Shown in pieces: positions 8,226-16,020 of a DNA stretch of 41,385 bases (the first letter of the stretch is position 1; every line of letters starts with the position of its first letter). Made by a program: the position numbers and the translations under genes. Source of the stretch: JAMOAD01 sp023621955 (GTDB taxonomy: Bacteria; Acidobacteriota; Aminicenantia; JAMOAD01); contig DAONEM010000019.1 of assembly GCA_035403085.1 (NCBI GenBank), positions 1 through 41,385 on the forward strand, in the 5' to 3' direction. Under the pieces are notes generated by a model. The model was not told the origin of the DNA. It searched no databases and saw nothing but the letters and a program-made list of their open reading frames with translations.

Positions 8226-8973
8226 CTTGTGCTCCTTGGGCAAAGAAGGCTTTTAAAAACGGGTGTTGGCTCGTTTCCCCCTCTTGCAGGCTTCCTTGAA
8301 AGAGGAGTCGCCCCTCTTCGAGAGCGAGGATTCGATCGGCGATTCTCCGGATTGAGGAGACCTCGTGGGTAACCACCACGAAAGAGGCTCCTAAGCGGTT
8401 TTTCAGATCCAGAATCAGGTCGTCCAACCCCCTGGCTGTCAGAGGGTCGAGCCCCGCGGAGGGTTCGTCGCAGAGAAGGACTTCCGGGTCCAGGACCAAG
8501 GCCCTGGCCAAGGCGGCCCTCTTCTTCATCCCTCCGGAAAGCTCTCCGGGAAGCTTCTCTTCGGATCCTTGCAGGCCTACTTGGAAGAGCCTTGCCGCCA
8601 CGATGCTCTCCCCGATGGGGCGGGGAAGGTGGGGAGAGTGGATCTTCAGAGGAAGGGCGACGTTCTCTGCCAGGGAGAGGGAGTTGAGGAGGGCCCCGTT
8701 CTGGTAGAGGACCCCTATGCGGCGGTAGTGGGCGTCCCATTGCGGTTCGGTGAAACGGTTCATCTCTTCCCCCTGAAAGAAGAGGCGACCTTTTCGAAGG
8801 GGGAGAAGCCCGAGAAGGGCCTTGAGAAGAGTCGATTTGCCACAGCCGCTTCGGCCGAGGATGACCGTCACCTCTCCCGGGGGAATGGAGAAAGAGAGGT
8901 CCCGAAAGATCGGAGGAGAGTCTCTGTACCCGACCGTGATGTTGTGACCTTCGAAGAGAGGGGGCTTTTCCAT
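8215..8973 (-). CDS. mlaF: ABC transporter ATP-binding protein (MlaF)
   Basis: This 252-residue ATPase has Walker A GRSGCGKST (about 40-48), the signature LSGGMKKRAALARAL, Walker B VLLCDEPSAGLDP and the switch histidine in VVTHE. The LSGGM-KR signature and the SAGLDP Walker B are typical of MlaF rather than generic importers. It should power lipid movement by the MlaE permease at the inner membrane. It begins one base after the MlaE stop codon and its end overlaps the MlaD start. Confidence 0.95.
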   Translation of the reverse strand: MEKPPLFEGHNITVGYRDSPPIFRDLSFSIPPGEVTVILGRSGCGKSTLLKALLGLLPLRKGRLFFQGEEMNRFTEPQWDAHYRRIGVLYQNGALLNSLSLAENVALPLKIHSPHLPRPIGESIVAARLFQVGLQGSEEKLPGELSGGMKKRAALARALVLDPEVLLCDEPSAGLDPLTARGLDDLILDLKNRLGASFVVVTHEVSSIRRIADRILALEEGRLLFQGSLQEGETSQHPFLKAFFAQGAQDDQ

Positions 8974-8974
8974 G

Positions 8975-10054
8975 TCAGAAGTAGAGGAGAAACGCGAAGA
9001 TACAATCCAGCAGGATGATCAAGGCGAGGGAGAGAACGACCGCTTCCGTCGTAGCCTTTCCGACCTCCTCCGCGCCGCCGTGGGCTTGGAATCCCTTGTG
9101 GCCGCTACAGATGACCACGGTCCAGCCGAAGACCCACCCCTTGATCAGACCGATCGCGTAATCGGAGAGGAAAACCACCGTGAAAAGCTCCTTGATGAAG
9201 GCGCGGGGCGGAATGTTGGAGTAGAAGTACCCGACCGCCGTGCAGGCTAAGATGCCGACAAAATCCGCGATCGTGATCAGCAGAGGCATGGCCAAGGTAA
9301 TGGCGAAAAGGCGGGGGAGCATGAGAAAGCGCACCGGGGTTATGCCCATCGTCTTGAGGGCGTCGATCTCTTCCATCACCGACATGGTGGCCAAGGCGGC
9401 GGTGAGGGAGGCTCCGACCTTCCCCGCCAGGATGATGCAGGTGATCAAGGGGACGAGTTCCTTGACCATGGCAATGCCCACCAGATCGGCCAGGTAGAGC
9501 TCGGCGCCGAAGATCTTCAATTGGGCCGCCGATGTCAGAGAGATGGTGATCCCCACCAGGACCGCGATGAGAGTCACGATCGGGAAAGAGTTGTACCCCA
9601 TGGAGAAGAGCTGTTGAACGGTGTCCCCTCTGTGGAGTCCCCGGCGTCGGAAAGGGTACTCTAGGAGGTAGTAGAAGGTGTCCGATCCCAGTGTGATGAG
9701 ACGAACGAAACCCTCCCACCCTTTCACAAGGTGGCCTCCCAACCCTTCGATGGCCCCTCGGTAGGTGAAAGGCTTCGAGGAGAGAGCGTGTTGCAGGGGA
9801 GGAGGGGAGGGGAAAAGCTCCAGCGCTCGGGCCTGATCTGGGTTGAGGCCCTCTAGGGAGAGTCTGGGGTAGGTTCGCTTGACCCACCTCAGGAGGGCGG
9901 CTCCGGAGGAATCGATGGTTTCGACACCTTCCGCCTTCAGAGAGCCTTGGGTCTGGGGGGACTGGGAACTTATGGTGGAAAAGAGGGAGGGAACGGTCTC
10001 CAGCGTAAGCTTTTGGGGTAGACGAAGCAGAAAACCTTCCTGGCTCCTCTTCAT
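8975..10054 (-). CDS. mlaE: MlaE-family permease with an N-terminal STAS domain
   Basis: This 359-residue protein is longer than a plain MlaE (about 260). Residues about 1-95 form a soluble domain with the STAS-type stretch ETIDSSGAALLRW, equivalent to the separate MlaB protein. The permease part (about 100-359) has the conserved family segments VLVGITISLTSAAQL, VKELVPLITCIILAGKVGAS and MSVMEEIDALKTMGI, with about five membrane spans. It should be the inner-membrane channel for phospholipid exchange with the MlaD ring. GGAGGGAGG precedes the ATG. It follows the S46 peptidase gene by 22 bases. Confidence 0.95.
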   Translation of the reverse strand: MKRSQEGFLLRLPQKLTLETVPSLFSTISSQSPQTQGSLKAEGVETIDSSGAALLRWVKRTYPRLSLEGLNPDQARALELFPSPPPLQHALSSKPFTYRGAIEGLGGHLVKGWEGFVRLITLGSDTFYYLLEYPFRRRGLHRGDTVQQLFSMGYNSFPIVTLIAVLVGITISLTSAAQLKIFGAELYLADLVGIAMVKELVPLITCIILAGKVGASLTAALATMSVMEEIDALKTMGITPVRFLMLPRLFAITLAMPLLITIADFVGILACTAVGYFYSNIPPRAFIKELFTVVFLSDYAIGLIKGWVFGWTVVICSGHKGFQAHGGAEEVGKATTEAVVLSLALIILLDCIFAFLLYF

Positions 10055-10076
10055 CCGATCCCTCCCTCCGGGAAGA

Positions 10077-12218
10077 TCAATTCCCGGTGACTCCCATCTC
10101 CTCGAGGAGGTTGTTGGCTCCGCCGACCCGGGAGGTCACCCAGAGGACGTACCGGATATCGACGGCTATGGAACGGCTGTAGAGGGAGCTCCAGGCGTAA
10201 TCGTTCACCGTAGCCTCCCAGGCCCGGTCGAAGTTGATGCCAACAAGCTCACCCTTGGCGTCGAGGACGGGACTGCCGGAGTTGCCGCCGGTGGTGTCCA
10301 TATCGTAGAGCATGGCGACGGGAATGTCCTTCAGCTTTGAACTGGCGAAAGGTCCGAAGTCTTTGGCCTTCCAGAGTTCAACGGCTTTGGCCGGTGTGTT
10401 GTAGAAGGGTTTTTCCGCTGTCTTTTCGACTACTCCGGCGAAAGTTGTCAGGGGTTCGTAGGTCACGGCGTTCCTGGGGGAGTAACCGCGGATACGGCCA
10501 TAGGTAAAGCGGAGAGTGGAGTTGGCGTCCGGAACGAAATCCCTCTTCATCCACTCCATCCGAACGTCGATGAATTTCGCGTAAAGGGTGTCAAGCTCCC
10601 CGTTCTGCTTCTGTCTTGTCTCTTTGAGCTTCTTGTAGGTGGGGTAGAGGGCTCCCGCCAATTGGAGAAGGGGATCCCTCTGTTTCGTCAAGAGTTCGGG
10701 GGGTTGTCCTAGGAGCTTGAGTGCGAAGACGGGGTCCTTGAGCCGAGTCTCCCGGATAACCTTGGAAACGAAAGCCTTAAGAGCGTCCGGGTCCTTCCCC
10801 AGAGGGGCCAGGGCGGGAATCGTTTGAGAAGACGGCAGAGAGGCCGCCTTGATCAACCGCTCCGTCAGGAAGGTCTCTTCGGCGGGAAGGTAGACATTTT
10901 TCAAGGAGAGCTCCAACCCCGCCCGAAGCCTGGGAAAGTTTCTGTCCATGTAGGGGCCGTCCCTTTCAATGTCCGGTTTTGCCCTTTCCGCGGCGGCTTC
11001 CTGAAGGGAGAGGGCCGTGGAGAGCAGAGTGGAGGAGCGCAGGAGGGAGTCCAGGGTGGAGGTGTAATCGCTCTGGTTCCGGATCTCGGAGTAAACGTTC
11101 TCAAGGTCCTGTAGAAGGCTTCCGTAGAGTCTCTTCCTCTCCGGAGAGGCTAAGATGAACTCCTGGAGCCTCTTTTCGTCTTCCCTCCACTTCTTGACGA
11201 GGCCAAGGCGCTGAAGCCCCGCCAATTTACCGCGGTAGTTCTTTGAGCCGTTGGCCAACCCCTTGATCCTTGAGGAGAGTTTGAGGGCCGCCTCGGGGTT
11301 CTTCGAGGACATCTCCTCCATCTGGGCGATCCAAGATTCGGAGAGTTGGGCGCTGGTGGGCATTCTTACCTCCTCTTCGTAGGAGAGGTAAGCGGCGCCC
11401 ATGTGCCGGTAGGTTCGTCCGGGGTAACCGAGGATAAAGGTGAAATCACCCTCTTCCACACCTTTGGGGTTGACCTTGAGGAACTTGCGGGGCTTGTAGG
11501 GGATGTTCTTGTCGCTGAATTCAGCGGCTTCACCGTTGGGAGCCACGTAGGCCCTGAGGAAGCTGAAATCCCCTGTGTGACGCGGCCATACCCAGTTGTC
11601 GTCCTCTCCGGCGAACTCTCCTATGGAGCGAGGGGGGACATAGACGAGCCTCAAATCCTTGAGGTAGGTGTAGAGAAAGAGAACATAGCTCTTCCCGCTG
11701 AACATTTCGGCCACTTCCGCACGCTTGCCGGGATTCTTCTTCTCCGCGTCGGCGACGATCTCCTTGATCCTCTTCTCTACCGCTTTCGTCCTTGCCAGGG
11801 GTGACATTCCCGTTTTAACGGCTTTCAAAACCTGGGCGGAAACATCCCGGTAACTCTCTGTGATCCTTACCGTATAGCCCTTGGCGGGAATCTCTTCCCT
11901 GCGGGAGGGAGCAGTGAAGCCGTCGGAGACATAGTCCTTCTCCTGGGACGAGGCGGCCTGAACGGCGCCGAAGGCGCAGTGGTGGTTCGTGACGATCAGG
12001 CCCTCAGAGGAGACGAAAGAACCGGTGCATCCTCCTAATTGGACTATACCATCGATCAGGCTGACTCCCTGGGGGTTGTAGATCTCCTGGGAATCGATCT
12101 GAAGCCCTTTGGAACGGAGGTCAAGTTTATGCAGTTCGCTCAGGGGCCACATCCCCTCGTCGGCCCGAAGGGGGAAGAGGAGAAGCGTCAAGAGAAAGGG
12201 GAGGAAGGCTTTTTTCAT
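10077..12218 (-). CDS. S46 family dipeptidyl peptidase, DPP11-like
   Basis: This 713-residue protein has a signal peptide (MKKAFLPFLLTLLLFPLRA) and the S46 serine-peptidase layout. The triad is visible as His80 (TNHHCAFGA), Asp217 (HTGDFSFLR) and Ser647 (GGNSGSPVL). Arg665 in INFDRAWEA lies 18 residues after the serine, the position where DPP11 has Arg (Asp/Glu at P1) and DPP7 has Gly. DPP11-like acidic preference is therefore predicted. It should act in the periplasm, releasing dipeptides from peptide N-termini. The start is backed by GAGGTGAT. It is the first gene before the Mla cluster and has its own promoter-like sequence. Confidence 0.93.
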   Translation of the reverse strand: MKKAFLPFLLTLLLFPLRADEGMWPLSELHKLDLRSKGLQIDSQEIYNPQGVSLIDGIVQLGGCTGSFVSSEGLIVTNHHCAFGAVQAASSQEKDYVSDGFTAPSRREEIPAKGYTVRITESYRDVSAQVLKAVKTGMSPLARTKAVEKRIKEIVADAEKKNPGKRAEVAEMFSGKSYVLFLYTYLKDLRLVYVPPRSIGEFAGEDDNWVWPRHTGDFSFLRAYVAPNGEAAEFSDKNIPYKPRKFLKVNPKGVEEGDFTFILGYPGRTYRHMGAAYLSYEEEVRMPTSAQLSESWIAQMEEMSSKNPEAALKLSSRIKGLANGSKNYRGKLAGLQRLGLVKKWREDEKRLQEFILASPERKRLYGSLLQDLENVYSEIRNQSDYTSTLDSLLRSSTLLSTALSLQEAAAERAKPDIERDGPYMDRNFPRLRAGLELSLKNVYLPAEETFLTERLIKAASLPSSQTIPALAPLGKDPDALKAFVSKVIRETRLKDPVFALKLLGQPPELLTKQRDPLLQLAGALYPTYKKLKETRQKQNGELDTLYAKFIDVRMEWMKRDFVPDANSTLRFTYGRIRGYSPRNAVTYEPLTTFAGVVEKTAEKPFYNTPAKAVELWKAKDFGPFASSKLKDIPVAMLYDMDTTGGNSGSPVLDAKGELVGINFDRAWEATVNDYAWSSLYSRSIAVDIRYVLWVTSRVGGANNLLEEMGVTGN

Positions 12219-12243
12219 CGTATCACCTCGGATTCACGGGGAG

Positions 12244-12260
12244 CGGCCTTCGAAGGGCCG
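12244..12260 (-). repeat. Small hairpin in the leader of the S46 peptidase gene
   Basis: An 8-bp, nearly perfect inverted repeat (CGGCC on one side, GGCCG on the other, around TTCGAA) lies between the proposed promoter and the start codon. It might terminate or attenuate read-through from the M20 gene; no T-run is present. Confidence 0.3.
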
Positions 12261-12284
12261 GAAATGGCTCCTCTCATATCCATA

Positions 12285-12313
12285 GGTGTAACACACCCGA
12301 CCGCGAGAGTCAA
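12285..12313 (-). promoter_or_regulatory. Putative promoter of the S46 peptidase / Mla operon
   Basis: On the minus strand TTGACT (12313-12308) is followed after 17 bases by TACACC (12290-12285), with TG one base before it (extended -10). The -35 is good and the -10 is imperfect. It lies about 65 bases upstream of the peptidase ATG and just after the M20 stop codon. Confidence 0.45.
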
Positions 12314-12318
12314 CGAAG

Positions 12319-13494
12319 TCAGGGCTGAGGGTGTGTCAGCAGGGATGCGGCGGCTAAGAGGGCGCTTCCCCTGGAGATGATACTCTCGTCTACACGAAAA
12401 GAGGGGTTGTGGAGGGGGGCCAGGATGTCTTGGGCGGGGTTTCTGTTCCCCAAGAGGAAGAAGAGACCCGGACAGTGTTCAAGGTAGACGGCGAAATCCT
12501 CGGCCAGGAGCGTTGGGGCCGCCTCCAGAGGTTCCAACAGCGGTGAAAGTTCGTCGCGGGCTTGAGCCGCCAATCCCGGAGGGTTCACGAGGACAGGGTA
12601 GGGGGGGCGGAAGAGCCGGAAGAGGCCTTGGCACCTCCAGGCGGAGGCATAGTGGGAGGTGAGCTCTTCCATTCTTGCCAGGAGTCTGCGGCGAAGGTCA
12701 GGGCTGAAGGTCCTCAGCGTTCCTCTCAGGAGAACCCTCTCGGGGATGACGTTGTAGCTCTCTCCTCCCTGGAAGGTGGGAACCGAGAGAACCGCCGGCT
12801 CGAAGGGATTCCTCTCCCGGCTCATGAGGGTTTGGAAGGCGCCGAGAAGTTCACCGGCGGGAACCGTCGGGTCTTGGGCCTTGAAGGGTTCCGCCCCGTG
12901 TCCTCCCCGCCCGAGGAGTTCCGCCTCGAAGCCGTCGGAAGAGGCGAAGGCCGCCCCAGAACGGAGAGAGGCCTTTCCGCTGTCGAGCTCCATCCAGACG
13001 TGGAGGCCGAAGATTCTGCAAACACCCTCCAAGGCTCCCTCTTCCACCATCCGTTTGGCACCGCCGCCACCCTCTTCACCGGGCTGAAAGAGGAGGCGGA
13101 TTCTGAAGGGAAGGTCTTCTCCGAGATCAAGCAAGAGCCGGACCGCACCTAGGAGTACGGCCATGTGGACATCGTGACCGCAAGCGTGCATCTTGCCCGG
13201 GTGTTGGGAGGCGAAGGGCCCCGCCGGTTCTTCCAGGGAGAGGCCGTCCATGTCGGCTCTCAGAGCGACGACCGGCGTGGAACGGGTGGGACCGAATTCG
13301 CAGAGAAGTCCCGTGCCGGCGATCCTGCGGGAGGAGATGCCCATCTTCTTCAGCTCTTCCCAGAGGAGGGAGGAGGTCTTCACCTCCTGAAACTTCGTTT
13401 CCGGAATCTCGTGGAGCCTCCTGCGGAGGTCAACCGACCAACCGTGAAAGGCTTCCGCCCTCTTGAGAAGTTCCGAAGGGGAGGGAAGGCTCAT
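12319..13494 (-). CDS. M20 family metallo-amidohydrolase
   Basis: This 391-residue protein matches the M20D amidohydrolases (N-acyl amino acid, hippurate or indole-acetyl amino acid hydrolase type). It has ALRADMDGLSLEE, the metal-binding HACGHDVHMAVLLG, the catalytic FQPGEEGGGGAKRM and the distal ligand region TLLAEDFAVYLEHCPG. It should be a zinc-type cytoplasmic enzyme cleaving an acyl or amide group from an amino acid. The ATG overlaps the stop of the parvulin-like gene upstream (ATGA). Its place at the end of the AmpG/MltA operon makes a role in salvaging imported muropeptide parts possible, but that is inference. Confidence 0.93.
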   Translation of the reverse strand: MSLPSPSELLKRAEAFHGWSVDLRRRLHEIPETKFQEVKTSSLLWEELKKMGISSRRIAGTGLLCEFGPTRSTPVVALRADMDGLSLEEPAGPFASQHPGKMHACGHDVHMAVLLGAVRLLLDLGEDLPFRIRLLFQPGEEGGGGAKRMVEEGALEGVCRIFGLHVWMELDSGKASLRSGAAFASSDGFEAELLGRGGHGAEPFKAQDPTVPAGELLGAFQTLMSRERNPFEPAVLSVPTFQGGESYNVIPERVLLRGTLRTFSPDLRRRLLARMEELTSHYASAWRCQGLFRLFRPPYPVLVNPPGLAAQARDELSPLLEPLEAAPTLLAEDFAVYLEHCPGLFFLLGNRNPAQDILAPLHNPSFRVDESIISRGSALLAAASLLTHPQP

Positions 13495-13967
13495 TTCACT
13501 CTCTTAAGGATAATCCAGCCTCGAGGGGAACTCCCTCCCTCGGGATCGTAAGGGATGATCCGGATCATGCCGACCGGGAGCGAGAAGGCGCAATCCACAA
13601 CGCCTCTTTCCACAAGAACGCTCCGCCTTTCCCCTTGGGCGGGAGAGACTCCGGGGGCGGTCAGTGTGAAGGGAGGCTCCCAGGCGTCTCCCATCTCCTT
13701 GGCGATCCGTCCAAAATCCTCCCCCTGAGCGATCCGTCCGAGGACTTTTTGGAGGCGCTCCAGCGCCTCGGAACGGGGCCGTCCGGAAGGAAGCCATGGG
13801 CCTGGTTCCACGGCGACAAGGATGGTCTCAACGGTAACCCTAACGGGTAAAGAGGAACGGTTCTTCTGAACCTCTGTGGGGAGAATCTTCTGAAAAACGA
13901 GAACCGAGAGGAGAACAAGGGCTCCCAGGAGGAGAAGGGGGAGAACGATCTTCCGGACGAACCTCAT
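13491..13967 (-). CDS. Small membrane-anchored protein with a parvulin-like (PpiC-type) domain
   Basis: This 158-residue protein begins MRFVRKIVLPLLLLGALVLL, a signal anchor. The rest resembles a divergent PpiC-type peptidyl-prolyl isomerase: LGRIAQGEDFGRIAKEMGD, later VVDCAFSLPVGMIRIIPYD and a final GWIILKRVK, matching the family pattern of a G-DF-lA helix, an F-LpvG turn and a closing strand. Active-site conservation is poor, so it may be structural. The frame is open further upstream, but I start at the ATG at 13967 because a TATACT box lies six bases before it. There is no ribosome binding site, so the mRNA may be leaderless. Its stop overlaps the M20 start (ATGA). Confidence 0.65.
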   Translation of the reverse strand: MRFVRKIVLPLLLLGALVLLSVLVFQKILPTEVQKNRSSLPVRVTVETILVAVEPGPWLPSGRPRSEALERLQKVLGRIAQGEDFGRIAKEMGDAWEPPFTLTAPGVSPAQGERRSVLVERGVVDCAFSLPVGMIRIIPYDPEGGSSPRGWIILKRVK

Positions 13968-13973
13968 AGAGAG

Positions 13974-14003
13974 AGTATACTCCCGAAGAGGAGGGATGCT
14001 CAA
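13974..14003 (-). promoter_or_regulatory. Putative internal promoter of the parvulin-like gene
   Basis: On the minus strand TTGAGC (14003-13998) and TATACT (13979-13974) are separated by 18 bases. The -10 ends six bases before the ATG at 13967, so transcription should begin at or next to the start codon. Confidence 0.5.
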
Positions 14004-14818
14004 GGGGCTATGGATTCGGGGCTCTCTCTCAGAAGAAGCCCGCTCGCCGCGGCCAGGGCGAAGAGGAGCGGCCACAAAAGGAGGGGAAGAGTCTGGTGGA
14101 AGACGAAGGTGGAAAGGGGAAGGGGAAGGAGAAGGGAGAGAGAGTAGTGGAGAGGGCCGACGGTGATCAATTTCCCTTTCCTGTAGGCCATCTGGAGGGA
14201 GAGGAAAGAGAGGAGGGAGAAGAAGAGATAAAGGTACAGCCAGGGGGATTCGAAGTAGAGGGAGATCCGGAGGCCGAAGAGGGAGGTGAGGGCCTTGAGG
14301 AGGAGAACGATCATGGCGGCGGAGTAACCGGAGACCGACGCCCAGAGCACGGCCGCCTTGGAGGGGCCAAGCACCTTCAGAAGGGAGAGGGGAACCAGGG
14401 GAAGGAGGGAGACGAAGAGGAGCCGGAGGGGGTGCAGACTTCCCTGAACACCCTGGGAGGGGAGGAGGGGAACCAGGGCGAGAGAGAGGACCACCAAGAG
14501 GGCCAGAGCCCTTTGTCGGCCTGAAATTCTCTCTTTCAGGAGAAGGCCTGCCCCGAAGACGAGAACAAGGATTCCCCAACCCGCCATGGCGGAGACCGTG
14601 GGGGCCGGGAGGGTCTTGAGGGCCATGGTTTGGGGAACCACGCAGAGGTTGGAGAGGAGAAACCCGAGGAGCCAGAGGAAGAAGAGGCGTCTGCGGCGGC
14701 CCGTGGATAGGTGCGCCTCTCTGAAGGTCCAAGGGATCCCGAGCTTCATGAGAAGGAGGCCGCTTGAGAGGAGGGTGTACGCCCCCAGGGCTAAGATGAA
14801 GGGGACCAAGAGGTTCAC
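14000..14818 (-). CDS. Multi-pass membrane protein, DMT (EamA)-like
   Basis: This 272-residue, very hydrophobic protein has about nine or ten predicted membrane spans and few charged residues outside short loops (FREAHLSTGRRRR, LLKERISGRQR). The pattern of paired short helices and the motif around FGAGLLLKERISGRQ, similar to the loop ending the first half of EamA transporters, suggest a drug/metabolite-type transporter. I cannot name a substrate. It starts at GTG (14818), which overlaps the MltA stop (GTGA), so it is translationally coupled to mltA. Placed between mltA and the parvulin-like gene, it may handle a cell-wall product, but nothing in the sequence proves this. Confidence 0.65.
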   Translation of the reverse strand: MNLLVPFILALGAYTLLSSGLLLMKLGIPWTFREAHLSTGRRRRLFFLWLLGFLLSNLCVVPQTMALKTLPAPTVSAMAGWGILVLVFGAGLLLKERISGRQRALALLVVLSLALVPLLPSQGVQGSLHPLRLLFVSLLPLVPLSLLKVLGPSKAAVLWASVSGYSAAMIVLLLKALTSLFGLRISLYFESPWLYLYLFFSLLSFLSLQMAYRKGKLITVGPLHYSLSLLLPLPLSTFVFHQTLPLLLWPLLFALAAASGLLLRESPESIAP

Positions 14819-16020
14819 TCCCTTGCCGGCGAGGGGGCGAGGAAGAAGAGCCTTCCCTTCTGTTTCATGACTCCGGCGATGGCCTCCGCCCTTTCGCCGA
14901 ACCCTGTGAAGATATCCGCTCTTCCTGGGCCCTTAATGGCTCCACCTGTGTCCAGGGAGATGAAAAGGCGAGAGAAACGGCGCCAACCGAGGCATTTTCC
15001 TTGAGAATCGAAGAGGGGCTCTTCGGTTTCCAGGTAGACCGGAACTCCCAGGGGAAAGAGGGAGGGGTCGATGGCAAGGGAACGGTAGGGGGTCAGGCAG
15101 ACACCGGTTGCTCCCAGAGGACCCTGGGCGACGGTTTCGAAGAAGATGTAGGAGGGGTTGTAGGCGAAAATGGCGTCTCTCTCCTCCGGATGGGCCTTCA
15201 GGTAGGCTCTCAAGCTCTGTAGGGAGATCTCCTCAGGTTTGAGAAGACCCCGTTCCTTGAAGAGTCGCCCGATTGGCTTGTAGGGGAGGCCGTTCTGGGC
15301 CGCCACATGGATTCTGACCTCGCCTCCGCCGTCCAGGGAGATCACTCCGGACCCCTGAATGTGGAGGAAGAAGAGCTCCACAGGGTCTTCGACCCAGGCG
15401 AGTTCCAACCCCTTGCCCGCCAAGGCTCCCCTGTCGATCTCTCCGCGGGAGTAGTAGGGGAGGAGGCGGCCCTCCGGGGTGACCCGGCCCCTGATGAGGC
15501 GAGGAAATTCCCGTGGAAGGGGCGAGGCGGAGAAGTCTTTCGGGTCGACCTCTACGAGATCGTCGGGACGACGGTAGAGGGGGTAGGGGAAACGGGGGTT
15601 CTGAGAGAGGCTCCCCTTGAGGGAGGCCTCGTAATAACCGGTGAAGAGGACCTGCTTGGCGGCGGAACGGTAGAAGCGGAACCTCTCACGAAGGTACCGG
15701 AAAAACTTCTCTCCCAAACCCTCTTTGGTGAGTCGGTCCCTCATCTCCAGGAGAGCGCCCCTCATCCTCTCCCGGGAGACTCTCTCCCGGCCGAAGAAGA
15801 CCGAAGGGGGGGCTGAAGGGGATTGCCAGTACTGGATTGCCTGGTTCAACACTTCGGCCAGAGAGGAGGAGCTTCTGTCGTCGGAGAGGCTCGGAGGAGA
15901 GACCTCCGTCAGAGCCCGTTCCCGTGTCCATGGTTGGGGTTGGGAGCGCCAAAGAGAGAGGAGAATCAGGGGCGCGGCCATGAGGGCTAAGAGGAAGAGG
16001 ATCTCAACCTTTTTTTTCAT
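14815..16020 (-). CDS. mltA: Membrane-bound lytic murein transglycosylase A
   Basis: This 401-residue protein has an N-terminal hydrophobic anchor (ILFLLALMAAPLILLSLW) and the MltA/3D domains: FTGYYEASLKGS, GRLLPYYSRGEID, WVEDPVELFFLHIQGSG, LTPYRSLAIDP and the C-terminal FISLDTGGAIKGPGRADIF, which holds the conserved aspartates. MltA cleaves peptidoglycan glycan strands to give 1,6-anhydro-muropeptides. No cysteine lipobox is evident, so it may be a simple anchored protein. I use the ATG at 16020; an in-frame TTG lies two codons earlier. The start overlaps the end of the AmpG-like gene by 17 bases, coupling cutting of murein to uptake of its products. Confidence 0.93.
   Translation of the reverse strand: MKKKVEILFLLALMAAPLILLSLWRSQPQPWTRERALTEVSPPSLSDDRSSSSLAEVLNQAIQYWQSPSAPPSVFFGRERVSRERMRGALLEMRDRLTKEGLGEKFFRYLRERFRFYRSAAKQVLFTGYYEASLKGSLSQNPRFPYPLYRRPDDLVEVDPKDFSASPLPREFPRLIRGRVTPEGRLLPYYSRGEIDRGALAGKGLELAWVEDPVELFFLHIQGSGVISLDGGGEVRIHVAAQNGLPYKPIGRLFKERGLLKPEEISLQSLRAYLKAHPEERDAIFAYNPSYIFFETVAQGPLGATGVCLTPYRSLAIDPSLFPLGVPVYLETEEPLFDSQGKCLGWRRFSRLFISLDTGGAIKGPGRADIFTGFGERAEAIAGVMKQKGRLFFLAPSPARE

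Noticed and set aside
14096..14524. Glu/Gly-rich plus-strand frame opposite the DMT-like gene, tandem GGAG-rich sequence
   Set aside because: The repetitive purine look is the complement of a Leu/Pro-rich membrane protein, not a repeat array or acidic protein gene.
13968..14732. Upstream extension of the parvulin-like frame
   Set aside because: The extension is a Pro/Arg-rich shadow of the DMT-like gene and a promoter sits just before the ATG at 13967.
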